Shown piece by piece: positions 20,701 through 28,987 of a DNA stretch of 64,000 nt. Position 1 is the first letter of the stretch; the number at the start of each line of letters is the position of its first letter. The stretch is from assembly GCA_947497295.1 (NCBI GenBank), contig CANMFU010000001.1, positions 1,240,001 through 1,304,000 on the forward strand, read 5' to 3'. This DNA comes from an uncultured Roseovarius sp. GTDB taxonomy: Bacteria; Pseudomonadota; Alphaproteobacteria; Rhodobacterales; Rhodobacteraceae. The notes under the pieces are model-generated. The model did not search any database, had not been told where the DNA came from, and saw nothing but the letters and a program-made list of their open reading frames with translations. The position numbers and the translations under genes were made by a program.

Positions 20701-21990
20701 TCATCGAGCAATAACAAGATCGGCGCACAGCCCCCCGAGACGTTCTGACCGCCCCAGGCGCAGACTGCCTCCGTGAGCGCGCGCGATGTCCATTGCGATT
20801 GACAGACCCAGCCCCACGCCCGGCCCCTTGTTCTGATTGCGCGACGGCTCCAGCCTCGCGAAGGGGCGCAGCGCCTCCTCGATGCGGTCCTCGGGAATAC
20901 CGGGCCCGTCATCCTCAACGCGGATACGCAGCGCCCGGTCGGTCAGCACCATCGAAAGCTCGGCGCGAGTGCCGTATCGCACAGCGTTGCCGATCAGGTT
21001 GTCGATGGCGCGCCGGATCGCCACCTCTCGCAGGGGGACCGTGCCGGTGCCCGTCATCTCATGCAGCGTCACGGGAATCTGGCTGCGGACGCCATCGTCA
21101 ACGATGCGGCGCACCAAGGCAGCGGGATCAACACTCTCGGCCTCGCCCTCAGCGGCACCGCGCGCAAAATCCAGGAAAGCGTCCAGCAACCGCTCCATGT
21201 CGCGCACGTCGCGCAGCATCGGATCACGGTCCTCCTCGCCGTCCAGCATCTCAAGGCTCAGCTTCAGCCGGGTCAGCGGCGTGCGCAGGTCGTGACTAAC
21301 GCCTGACAGCATCAGCGTGCGCTGTTCGATCTGGCGATCAATCCGGGCGCGCATGTCCAGAAAAGCATTGCCAGCCGCTCGCACTTCGTTGGCACCCGAG
21401 GGCCGGTAGGGCACCGTGCGCCCACGTCCAAACGCTTCGGCAGCGCGGGCCAGCCGCGTGATCGGACGCAGTTGATTGCGCAGATAAACATAAGCGATCA
21501 GCGTCATTAGAACGCCAAAAAACAGCATATTCACAAACAGTTGGTGCGGGTTTGATGCTGAGAACCGCCGCCGGTCGAGCGTCATCCGCACCGGGCCATC
21601 GCCCCGTTCCAGGTAGAGCGTGACGACGTTGCTAAGCGACAGGTCTATTGCCAGAAGCGAAGGCAGACGTTCCTCAAGCTCGGATATCAGAACGATGCCC
21701 GTCACGTCATACCAGTCACGCAGGTTGGCTTTCGGCACGTCTTGGGGCGCTGCCCGACGCATGACGATAGCCAATGCGCTGGCCGTCGTCGCGGGATCCT
21801 GAGCATCCAGCAAAAGCTGCACCTCGCGCGCCGCCGAGACCGTCATCTGCCGTGTCACCCCCTCGAAAAGGCGCTGAGCCGAAACGACAGAGACCACCAA
21901 CAGCAGTGAAATCACCGGTAACAACAGAATGAGAAAGGCGCGCCCATACAAGCCGCGCGGCATATAACGTTTGAGCCAGCGAAATATCAT
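20701..21990 (-). CDS. Membrane sensor histidine kinase (EnvZ-like), orphan
   Basis: About 429 residues. The N-terminal membrane helix (about 15-38) and a second one (about 155-175) enclose a periplasmic domain. HAMP follows, then the HisKA box SGVSHDLRTPLTRLK with the phospho-accepting histidine. The ATPase domain has an N-box DNLIGNAVRYG, a G1 box DDGPGIPED and a G2 box GVGLGLSIA. The arrangement is EnvZ/OmpR-like. No response regulator is encoded within the window: the flanks are prfC (convergent) and the MBL gene (divergent). The frame can start at 22017, but MIFRWLKRY at 21990 is the more usual start. Confidence 0.88.
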   Translation of the reverse strand: MIFRWLKRYMPRGLYGRAFLILLLPVISLLLVVSVVSAQRLFEGVTRQMTVSAAREVQLLLDAQDPATTASALAIVMRRAAPQDVPKANLRDWYDVTGIVLISELEERLPSLLAIDLSLSNVVTLYLERGDGPVRMTLDRRRFSASNPHQLFVNMLFFGVLMTLIAYVYLRNQLRPITRLARAAEAFGRGRTVPYRPSGANEVRAAGNAFLDMRARIDRQIEQRTLMLSGVSHDLRTPLTRLKLSLEMLDGEEDRDPMLRDVRDMERLLDAFLDFARGAAEGEAESVDPAALVRRIVDDGVRSQIPVTLHEMTGTGTVPLREVAIRRAIDNLIGNAVRYGTRAELSMVLTDRALRIRVEDDGPGIPEDRIEEALRPFARLEPSRNQNKGPGVGLGLSIAMDIARAHGGSLRLGRSERLGGLCADLVIAR

Positions 21991-22107
21991 AAGGCAGACT
22001 AGGCCGGCGCCCGACACCTTCGCAAGCGCATGTCGCGCCCATCAGATGGACGCCAGCCTCCGCCAACGGTATCGTCCAATGGCCCCTTCCTGCTGGAGAC
22101 GCCACAC

Positions 22108-23061
22108 ATGGACAAACCCACTCCGACCGGTCCTGCCTGCGCCGCTCCGATGCCGGGCATCGCCGTAACGCTGGCCCCCGGATTGCGCCGCATACTGGCG
22201 CCCAATCCATCCGCGATGACCCTGCACGGCACCAACACCTATCTGATCGGCACTAGGGCTCTGGCAGTCGTCGATCCCGGCCCCGATGATTCCGACCACC
22301 TGTCCGCCATCATGTCTGCGACAGGACCGGACCAACGCATCACCCATATCCTTGTCACTCACGCCCATCTGGACCATTCCCCCCTTGCCCGTCCTCTTTC
22401 CGACCTGACCGGCGCGCCGGTTCTGGCTTATGGCGATGCAAACGTCGGTCGCAGCGCCATCATGCAAGATCTGGCGGCAAGTGCCACGCAAGATATCGGC
22501 GGAGGCGAAGGCGTGGACACCGAATTCATCCCCGATATCTGCCTTTCCGACGGAGCTTTGGTAGACGGCGATGACTGGACAATCGAAGCCCTTTGGACGC
22601 CCGGCCATTTCGGCAATCACATGTGCTTTGCGTGGCGCGACACGATTCTGACGGGCGATCTGATCATGGGGTGGGCTACATCACTGGTATCGCCACCAGA
22701 TGGCGATATGTCGGACTACATGGCATCGTGCAGGCGCCTTGCTGCCCGACGGTCCCGCATCCTCTATCCCGGCCACGGCGAACCTGTCACAGAGCCCGCC
22801 GTCCGGATTGACGCCATAATGGCTCACCGCACATCGCGCGAGACTGCAATCCTTGCAACGCTGGAGCGCGGTCCCGCGGACGCGGCCACGCTGGCGGCTG
22901 AATTATACCAGGAAATACCTGTCGCGCTCTTGCCAGCCGCAAAGCGCAGTGTTCTTGCGCACTTGATTGATCTTACGAAGCAAAAACAGATCTCGCCCTG
23001 CGGCGCCTTGCACTCTGCATCAGTTTTTCAACGCCAGAATAGCCAACCCGATAATTTCTAA
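22108..23061 (+). CDS. MBL-fold metallo-hydrolase with C-terminal winged helix (LACTB2-like)
   Basis: About 317 residues. The metallo-beta-lactamase motif THAHLDHS (HxHxDH) is followed by TPGHFGNH, the bridging aspartate in GDLIMGW and the final YPGHG histidine. The C-terminal ~70 residues form the small winged helix seen in LACTB2-type proteins, some of which are RNases. The frame extends to 22030, but GGAGA before the ATG at 22108 supports the shorter start. Substrate unknown. It is the last host gene before tRNA-Asn. Confidence 0.87.
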   Translation: MDKPTPTGPACAAPMPGIAVTLAPGLRRILAPNPSAMTLHGTNTYLIGTRALAVVDPGPDDSDHLSAIMSATGPDQRITHILVTHAHLDHSPLARPLSDLTGAPVLAYGDANVGRSAIMQDLAASATQDIGGGEGVDTEFIPDICLSDGALVDGDDWTIEALWTPGHFGNHMCFAWRDTILTGDLIMGWATSLVSPPDGDMSDYMASCRRLAARRSRILYPGHGEPVTEPAVRIDAIMAHRTSRETAILATLERGPADAATLAAELYQEIPVALLPAAKRSVLAHLIDLTKQKQISPCGALHSASVFQRQNSQPDNF

Positions 23062-23110
23062 AATATGCACTGGACGCCACACAGGCCCATTGCTATACGG
23101 CACCTCGTGT

Positions 23111-23185
23111 TCCGGCGTAGCTCAGCGGTAGAGCAGTTGACTGTTAATCAATTGGTCGTAGGTTCGATCCCTACCGCCGGAGCCA
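23111..23185 (+). tRNA. tRNA-Asn (GTT), island 1 insertion site
   Basis: The cloverleaf is complete: acceptor TCCGGCG/CGCCGGA, D-arm GTAGCTCAGCGGTAGAGC, anticodon loop CTGTTAA (GTT) and T-loop GTTCGATCC, with an encoded CCA (23183-23185). The 3' end has been used as an integration target: an identical 18-base copy recurs at 33575-33592. Confidence 0.97.
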
Positions 23186-23186
23186 A
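23169..23186 (+). repeat. attL of island 1 (tRNA-Asn 3' end)
   Basis: CCCTACCGCCGGAGCCAA, the last 17 bases of tRNA-Asn plus one base. It matches 33575-33592 exactly. Direct repeats of a tRNA 3' end are the classic product of tyrosine-recombinase integration. Confidence 0.9.
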
Positions 23187-23258
23187 TTCTTCATAAAATC
23201 CAGCACTATCATAGTGTTATCTGGCATCGCTTCGATTCCAGACAATTTTATCCGTCCT

Positions 23259-23303
23259 CTGTGCCCATACCTGTGCCCGCGGCTGTCGCCCGGGCCTGTG
23301 CCC
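23259..23303 (+). repeat. Three CTGTGCCC repeats next to the integrase fragment
   Basis: CTGTGCCC occurs at 23259, 23271 and 23296 between the tRNA and the integrase start. Short direct repeats in this position are typical arm-type binding sites of tyrosine recombinases. The function is inferred from position. Confidence 0.5.
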
Positions 23304-23316
23304 GGAGACGACCGGA

Positions 23317-24113
23317 ATGACGAAGATCCCCTACCTCGTGAAGCGCGGCAACATGTTCTGGTGGCGCCGACGCAAACCCGTTTTCACACTTTTGCAACCT
23401 TCCTGTGGCACTGAAAAGGCCTGTGCGCGCACCGACCGGGGCCGGTTCAGGACGCCGGGACATTTCGCGATCAGCCTGCGCACCCCCTGTCTCAAGGAAG
23501 CCGGACGGCGCGCGGCCCGCCTGAACCACCTGTTCGAGGAGAAGAGACGCAGCATCGAGATCGCCAGATCGGGAGACGTGGGGATGAGTGATCAAAGCTA
23601 CCTTGAACGTGCCATGGCGGACATGGCGGCGACCCTGCGCGCACAAGCCGAAATGATGGCCCGCCAGATGGAAGCCGGAAACCCGACCGTCAGTGTAGCA
23701 ACGTCGCAGGCTCCGATGATGGTCCCGGCGCAGACAACCACGCCGCCGCGCGTGCAGCCAGAGGCAAACAGCACCCAGTCCTCCAATCGAATCGACGATC
23801 CGGAGTTCGAGCGCGCAATCCTTGAGATGGCCGACCGCGAGGGCTGGTGGCACGAGAACCCGGACGAGATCGTCGCGCAATTCGACATGATGCTGACAGG
23901 GCTGTTCACCCTGCAGGAGGAATACCTGCGCTATTGCGTGCGCAAAGGGCTCGATCCTGCAAACGCCTTGCCCTCTCTCGCAGGGCTTGGCAACACGCTT
24001 GCATCGGTGACGGACGACATCGAGAAGAACTCGGCTCCCGAAGCGCCTTCGAAGGCGCAAGGCCAGGCAGAAATCGCCCGGACACATCGCCCCGGTCCCG
24101 TGAAGCGCAAGGA
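23317..24113 (+). pseudogene. Tyrosine recombinase, N-terminal fragment (integrase of island 1)
   Basis: The N-terminus, PYLVKRGNMFWWRRRKP, then FAISLRTPCLKEAGRRAARLN, is the N-terminal module seen in Rhodobacterales integrases that read away from a tRNA. Residues about 80-255 are a helical spacer. The core-binding and catalytic domains (R..HxxR..Y) are missing. At about 24113 the homology stops and the next 507 bases encode, in another frame, the C-terminal part of a DUF45 peptidase. The open frame runs on to 24240 with no family resemblance. The position directly after tRNA-Asn supports the integrase identity. Confidence 0.7.
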
Positions 24114-24620
24114 TGGACGGCGGTTTACATTTCCGGCGAAACGCATTTCCTGTTTGGTCGGCCACTCCGACTCGAAGTTCAGGAATGGGACAAGAAAGTT
24201 CACAGGATCTCCCGAACGGGCAACGACAGGCTCTTGCTGAACATTCCCGTCGGAAGCAATGCAGAACAATCTTGCCGTTGGATGGATAAATGGCTGAAGA
24301 CAGAACTTCGGAAATTAGCCGGACCGCGTATCGAATTCTTGGCAGGTCGCATGGGAGTGCGGCCTGAGAAATGGGGCATCCGACCGATGAAAACCAAGTG
24401 GGGAAGCTGCAATCCCGACAAGGGCATTGTCTGGTTGAACTCGGAGCTTGCAAAGAAGCCGGAGCGAATGATCGACTATGTCATCGTTCACGAACTCGCG
24501 CACCTCGTGTCACCCAGACATGACGAACGCTTCACAGCCGTTCTGGACCGCGAGATGCCACTATGGAGACAGACACGCCAAGAGCTGAATGCCCTTCCCT
24601 TGTCGGAATGGGTAGATTGA
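24114..24620 (+). pseudogene. DUF45/YgjP-type M48 metallopeptidase, 5'-truncated
   Basis: 168 residues match the C-terminal two thirds of YgjP-like zinc peptidases: KWGSCNPDKGIVWLNSEL, then the active site VIVHELAHLVSPRHDERF with the HExxH variant HELAH and a downstream histidine. About 65 N-terminal residues are absent, and the reading frame upstream is the antisense-like continuation of the integrase region. YgjP genes often sit beside type I restriction genes, so this may be a leftover of a lost restriction locus. No start codon or ribosome-binding site is convincing. Confidence 0.7.
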
Positions 24621-24961
24621 TTTCATCGAGATAGGGCTTGCCTTAGTTCAACCTTTTTGTTTCGAGCCTCGAGGCCCGCGAAGTGTTCCGCGACCGCGAA
24701 TCCGGTTTCGGATCACTTTGAGATGCCTCCGGACTGGATCTGGTTCGTCGGTGTTGCCTGTGTATTATTCCTGCCATTCTCAACTGCAGCTCAATTTCCG
24801 CAGTGGGTGTGGAGATTTCCGGGAGAACGGGCGGAGAGCAGGCATTCTCTGCGTCGAACACCAAGGTCCGCAGTGCGCAGGAAAATGCACCGGTGAGACT
24901 TGAGAGTGGTTCCAAAACCGCCACTGACACAAATTCAGCACAGTCTCCGACCCTGCGTCGT
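24621..24961. other. Gap without a recognised gene
   Basis: 341 bases between the DUF45 fragment and the 3' end of the AlbA_2 gene. Open frames here show no family pattern. I see no tRNA, clear terminator or repeat. Confidence 0.5.
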
Positions 24962-26473
24962 TCATGGCTCTGCCTGTATTTCGGCTTCCAGCTCATCGAG
25001 ACGCGCAGATGCGCGAAAAACACCGCTTCGCACATTCCCGTCGCCAGCCGACTCTCGGTAGATGTCTTTCAACAGGTCGTACAAAATTGCGTCGGGTTGG
25101 AAACCATCGGACAACCCGCGAATGCCGCGCACGATCTGAAAGTCGGTGAAGCGTTCGCGTAAATCCTCACAAGCGGCGGCCTCCAAAGACGCTACGACAT
25201 CAAGGATCGCTCCGCCGGGCTGCTCGAAAGCAGATCGCTGCCCTCGAAGCCGTTCCAGAGCATTTTGTTTCGAGACCCGGTAAACAGCGCTGGTGGCCTC
25301 TAACGCTTCAATCGCCGCGTCCAAGTCCCCGCCCGCGAGCTGCACAAAGTAGAAAAGCGGCAGCCACTGACGCTGAACCTTGGCGGATATACAAACATAC
25401 TGGATCGGAGAGCGAACCCGTTCACGGCCCAAGTAAGCCAGAAGAACCGTTTCTGCATCGAGAGCCTGTCCTTCGATACGCTCGACAATCTGGCCCTCTC
25501 GGTCCACGGCATGGATATCCCCGACCAGACGGAGCGCCGGTGCGCCAGTGCGTTCCTTGAACTCGCCTTCACGAATGAACTCAAGCTGGTCTGCAAGAGA
25601 ACGGTCAATGACAATCCGTTTGGCACCCGTATCCATTTCGCCCTTGTCGGTATCCACGATCAACGCACGGTCAGCTCCTATGTCGCTCAGTCGGGACGCG
25701 CTGGCGAGCAGCACCTGTTGCGATACGCGATCACGTTCCCTAAGCATTTCAAGTAGGTCTCCGAACTTGATTTTCCCTGATTGCCCCGAATAACGAAACA
25801 GTATGGACCCATCTTCAAGCCCGTTGGCGTCTCTACACACGATCACTGGCGGCGTGGGGTGCTTTTCGATAAAGAGCACGCCGACGGCATGCCCCCCCAC
25901 CTCAATCACGTCCTTTGAGAAGGCTGGTGTCGGCGTCAATAGCGTCTTGGCCTTGTCGGTGATCCTCACGATGTCAGTATTTTGGAAAGCCGTGTTGGGC
26001 ATCCCTGCGACGCGGCATTCCTGATCGGCAACACCGATGAACACGAAGCCCCCTCGGTTGTTTGCCAACGCTGCGATTGCACGGATGATCGGCTCCATTC
26101 GACGGGGATCGAATTGCGCCTTACATTCTTGTTCGGAGGTCTCTCCATCCGCCAGATACCAATTTCCATCATCGCGCTGGACGAACCTCGCACATGCCTT
26201 TTCGGCGAGCGTCGGTTCAGCTTGCTCCCCGCCTTCAATGACAACTCCCACCTCCGCGGGCGTAAAAGTGGCGAGGTAGGCATCCAAAGCGACATCTGTC
26301 GCCCCTGGGACCTCGGGTCCGTAGTCGCCAGACCTTATGCCAGTGATACGCCCTGAGTTGACAGGCCGATCTTGCCTGTTGAAATAGAACTGAATGTCCC
26401 GGTTGCGCATTCCCCTGCGCAGCATCGCCTTGATCAGCCCGATTTCTTCGTCCGTAATTGACCTGCGCGACAT
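24962..26473 (-). CDS. AlbA_2 (Schlafen-type) domain protein with N-terminal HTH, candidate defence gene B
   Basis: 503 residues. Residues 6-50 (ITDEEIGLIKAMLRRG, then a resolvase-like helix-turn-helix) look DNA-binding. Residues about 112-240 fit the AlbA_2/divergent-AAA_4 pattern: an acidic-lysine start EQECKAQFD, then AIAALANNRGGFVFIGVAD. The C-terminal half (about 260-500) is not assigned. AlbA_2 proteins include nucleases of Schlafen type and many antiphage effectors. It starts 14 bases after the 536-residue gene, so the two form one operon. It is intact and lies inside the tRNA-Asn island. The function is unknown; antiphage defence is inferred. Confidence 0.75.
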   Translation of the reverse strand: MSRRSITDEEIGLIKAMLRRGMRNRDIQFYFNRQDRPVNSGRITGIRSGDYGPEVPGATDVALDAYLATFTPAEVGVVIEGGEQAEPTLAEKACARFVQRDDGNWYLADGETSEQECKAQFDPRRMEPIIRAIAALANNRGGFVFIGVADQECRVAGMPNTAFQNTDIVRITDKAKTLLTPTPAFSKDVIEVGGHAVGVLFIEKHPTPPVIVCRDANGLEDGSILFRYSGQSGKIKFGDLLEMLRERDRVSQQVLLASASRLSDIGADRALIVDTDKGEMDTGAKRIVIDRSLADQLEFIREGEFKERTGAPALRLVGDIHAVDREGQIVERIEGQALDAETVLLAYLGRERVRSPIQYVCISAKVQRQWLPLFYFVQLAGGDLDAAIEALEATSAVYRVSKQNALERLRGQRSAFEQPGGAILDVVASLEAAACEDLRERFTDFQIVRGIRGLSDGFQPDAILYDLLKDIYRESAGDGNVRSGVFRASARLDELEAEIQAEP

Positions 26474-26487
26474 ATTCTAAAACAACC

Positions 26488-28098
26488 CTATGTTGCACTC
26501 GTCCGACGGTGCGAGGGGAGATGATCAATGACGGTTTGTTGCGTTTCAGGTTCCCAGAAGTAGTAAATTCTCAAGCACCTCTTGGGATCGCGCACATTGC
26601 CGCCAGTCTTCACATGCCAATCAACGTCGTAGCGTCTTCCTTTCCAATCCGTCGCGTAGGTGTCCCCGCCACACGGAGAATTCAAGATGCCGTTCTCGAC
26701 TTGCACATCTCTGAGGCTACCCCCGCCATTGATACGGCGGTCATGTTGGACAGTTGCCAGCCATGCGATTGAGCGTGCCACCAGCGTCACGTCTTCGAAT
26801 TCGGGGGAACGTGCCATTCTCCGGGCCGCGGGGGTCAACAGAACCTTGTCGGGATAGGTTTGGTCGAGCCAGTCAGTGAACTCTGGCCACTCCTGCGGCA
26901 ATGGAGGCTCTTCCGTTGGGGCCTCTCCACCATCGACCAGCGCTGCCTGCAAATGTCTGACACGGGACAACAAGGATCGGTTTTCCTGCTCAGCAGCGTG
27001 AGCGCGATCCTCAGCAGCTTCAACCTCTGCGATGTAGCCGTCAATCTCCTTGTCTTTCTCCTCGACCTGCAGTTCCAAGCTTTCAACCAGCTCTTCCGCA
27101 GTCTGCAGAAGCTCCTCGTCGGGTGCCGCTCGGTCTGCAAGATTGGTCTTTCGAAGCTTTCGGCTCGCGGTGCGGACCGACGCGAAATCCAGCACATCTT
27201 TGCCCAGCCGCGTTTCCGAAATACTCGCTTCGGCCGCCAGTGCGCGAAGGCTACGGAGACAGGCGATCGCACCACCGGTCTTGCGTAGATCGGTCTCCAG
27301 AAACAGGCGGTGCCGGAATGGGTCATCGGTCGCGGAGAAGCCGCGCAGATAGGCCCGCACGCCGCCATTGAAAACAGACCGGTATTTCCCGAAACGCTTG
27401 GTCAGAACCCAGGTTAACTCGGCGGAGACCAGTGCAACGCGGGCAAGTCCAGCGGTCGCCTTCGCCAACATTGCAGTATTGATCACGGGGTTGCCGTCAC
27501 CATCTGGCAAAGCAACCACGAAGATCGGCAATCGGCGCTCTGGGTCTTCCAAATGATCACACAGGTCTTCGGCGTCGTTCTCAGTCTGGATCGTCACCGG
27601 CTCCGACGTGAGCCGCCGAGCACCCCGGATCAGTCCCGGCGCATTTATCATCTGCAAGACCGGCCCTGGCACGTGGGGTTCAATGGAGAAATGCGATTCG
27701 GTTGTGCTGACGACCAAGCGAAGGCTGACATGGGGGCGCCTGCCAACTTCGCCACCAATAACGATTTCGGTGGACCAGACGCGCCCGGCCACGTCCTTAT
27801 CGGGATCTTCCGCCCGCAGCGCCCAGAGATCGAGCGCTTCATTTTCGATGCGCACCGCTGTGCTGCTGCGTCCCCCCACGGGCAGGTCGAAGTCCTGCAA
27901 ATTCCAGGCCGCCTTCGGCAGCGCGCGCCCCGCCCGCCGTTTGGCCCATGCCAAAGCAGCTTTCCGCGCAGACTCAGCCGAGTCTGCGTAGTCCTCCCCT
28001 TCAAGCAGCGCCGACACCCGCAGGATTTCGATGTCGCGCACGGCGCGGGGCATCCGATTAGATAATTGGGTGAGAGCTTCGGTAAAGGCGGTTTTCAT
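26488..28098 (-). CDS. Coiled-coil protein of unknown family, candidate defence gene A
   Basis: 536 residues, first gene of the two-gene operon. Three parts are visible. Residues 1-325 form a mixed alpha/beta region with LPIFVVALPDGDG (about 190-202) and NGGVRAYLRGFS followed by DDPFRHRLF (about 244-266). Residues 326-387 are a strong heptad coiled coil rich in E, L and A. Residues 455-536 form a compact C-terminal module with RRYDVDWHVKTGG, RCLRIYYFWE and a final HLPSH, which resembles a small basic RNA/DNA-binding or toxin-like fold I cannot name. There are no membrane helices or signal peptide. It could be the sensor for the downstream AlbA_2 protein. Confidence 0.7.
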   Translation of the reverse strand: MKTAFTEALTQLSNRMPRAVRDIEILRVSALLEGEDYADSAESARKAALAWAKRRAGRALPKAAWNLQDFDLPVGGRSSTAVRIENEALDLWALRAEDPDKDVAGRVWSTEIVIGGEVGRRPHVSLRLVVSTTESHFSIEPHVPGPVLQMINAPGLIRGARRLTSEPVTIQTENDAEDLCDHLEDPERRLPIFVVALPDGDGNPVINTAMLAKATAGLARVALVSAELTWVLTKRFGKYRSVFNGGVRAYLRGFSATDDPFRHRLFLETDLRKTGGAIACLRSLRALAAEASISETRLGKDVLDFASVRTASRKLRKTNLADRAAPDEELLQTAEELVESLELQVEEKDKEIDGYIAEVEAAEDRAHAAEQENRSLLSRVRHLQAALVDGGEAPTEEPPLPQEWPEFTDWLDQTYPDKVLLTPAARRMARSPEFEDVTLVARSIAWLATVQHDRRINGGGSLRDVQVENGILNSPCGGDTYATDWKGRRYDVDWHVKTGGNVRDPKRCLRIYYFWEPETQQTVIDHLPSHRRTSAT

Positions 28099-28411
28099 CG
28101 TTACAAGTCACAGTGTCTAATTTCCGGGCACCAATGAGCCTATTCTTTCACCCTCTCTCATACAACTCGTGAATGTATATCGCTGGGCCGATCTTCAGCT
28201 CAGCTTTCAAGCAGTCAATGGTGTTTTCGGGGTAGAACGGTCGTTCGCCGAGCTGTTCGTGAATGTCCGCTTGGCGCCGACTTGCAAACGCAGCAGCGCC
28301 CCGGGCTGCCGTCACAAGTCCGGGAGATTTCTGCGTGAAGCGCGAAGGATCGGCCTCCTACGCCGCGCAAGATTTTGGGAGCACGAAACTGGGGTCTAAT
28401 TGCCTCGGGCC
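28099..28411. other. Promoter region of the two-gene operon and a gene scrap
   Basis: 313 bases upstream of the 536-residue gene (minus) and of the HTH fragment (plus). The first 60 bases are AT-rich and should hold the operon promoter. The plus-strand part near 28319-28395 reads GDFCVKREGSASYAAQDFG, which looks like the tail of an unidentified coding sequence. Confidence 0.4.
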
Positions 28412-28848
28412 ATGCTGGACGAACCGCTCACCCGTGATGACCTCGAGGTCTTCTTCCGCATCCGGAAGAAGCCTGAAATCACTGACAGGCGGGCACTGGC
28501 CAAGGTGCTGCGCGCGCTCGGCATCCGTCTGCGGGGCGGGACCACGCGCTGGTCCGTCGTGCTGCCCGCAGTCGGACTTTCCGAGAAGCAGGATTCGGCA
28601 CATTGGACGGACCTGACTGCGCCGTTGCTCACCGCGAGGGATGTCGCGGCTCTGCTCGGCCATGAGGATCCCTCGATCATCTATCGCTGGGAGAAGGGTA
28701 AGTTGCCGGCCAAGGCACCACCGTTTCCGGCCGCCATCGACCTGTCGAACGGACGCAGGGACGCCCGCGCGAAACGCTGGCGCCAAGCCGAGGTGCTGGC
28801 CTGGCAAAAGGGCGAACCCGTCCCCGAATACGCGAAGGCCACGCCGGC
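28412..28848 (+). pseudogene. HTH (AlpA/MerR-like) DNA-binding protein, 3'-truncated
   Basis: About 145 residues from the ATG at 28412. Residues 75-130 (LLTARDVAALLGH, then YRWEKGKLP and the basic WRQAEVLAW) resemble an excisionase/AlpA-type winged helix. The N-terminal half (LTRDDLEVFFRIRKKPEI) is not assigned. Near 28848 the coding pattern stops, because the remaining frame to 28999 lies antisense to umuC. The gene was therefore cut by a rearrangement and is probably non-functional. Confidence 0.55.
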
Positions 28849-28849
28849 C

Positions 28850-28987
28850 TTCATCACTGCGCGCCACGGCGCAACCATCATTGTTCGACAGAACGATGAC
28901 CGGCACGTTTTTCAGGGTCGGATCAAAGATCCGCTCGGCGCTGACATAGAAGTTCGCGCTGTCGCTGATCGCGATAGGCCGCTTCAC
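28850..28987 (-). pseudogene. umuC: umuC (DNA polymerase V catalytic subunit), first 46 codons only
   Basis: The N-terminus MKRPIAISDSANFYVSAER followed by FDPTLKNVPVIVLSNNDG and CAVARSDE is the unmistakable start of a Y-family UmuC. The first metal-binding Asp (usually DCNNFYVSCER) is kept as SDSANFY. Homology stops at about 28850, where the opposite-strand HTH fragment ends. The start overlaps the umuD stop (ATGA), as in normal umuDC operons. It cannot encode an active polymerase; the frame runs on to 28358 without homology. Confidence 0.85.

Noticed and set aside
24643..25035. 130-codon minus-strand gene
   Set aside because: It overlaps the C-terminal coding region of the AlbA_2 gene and looks like low-quality shadow sequence.
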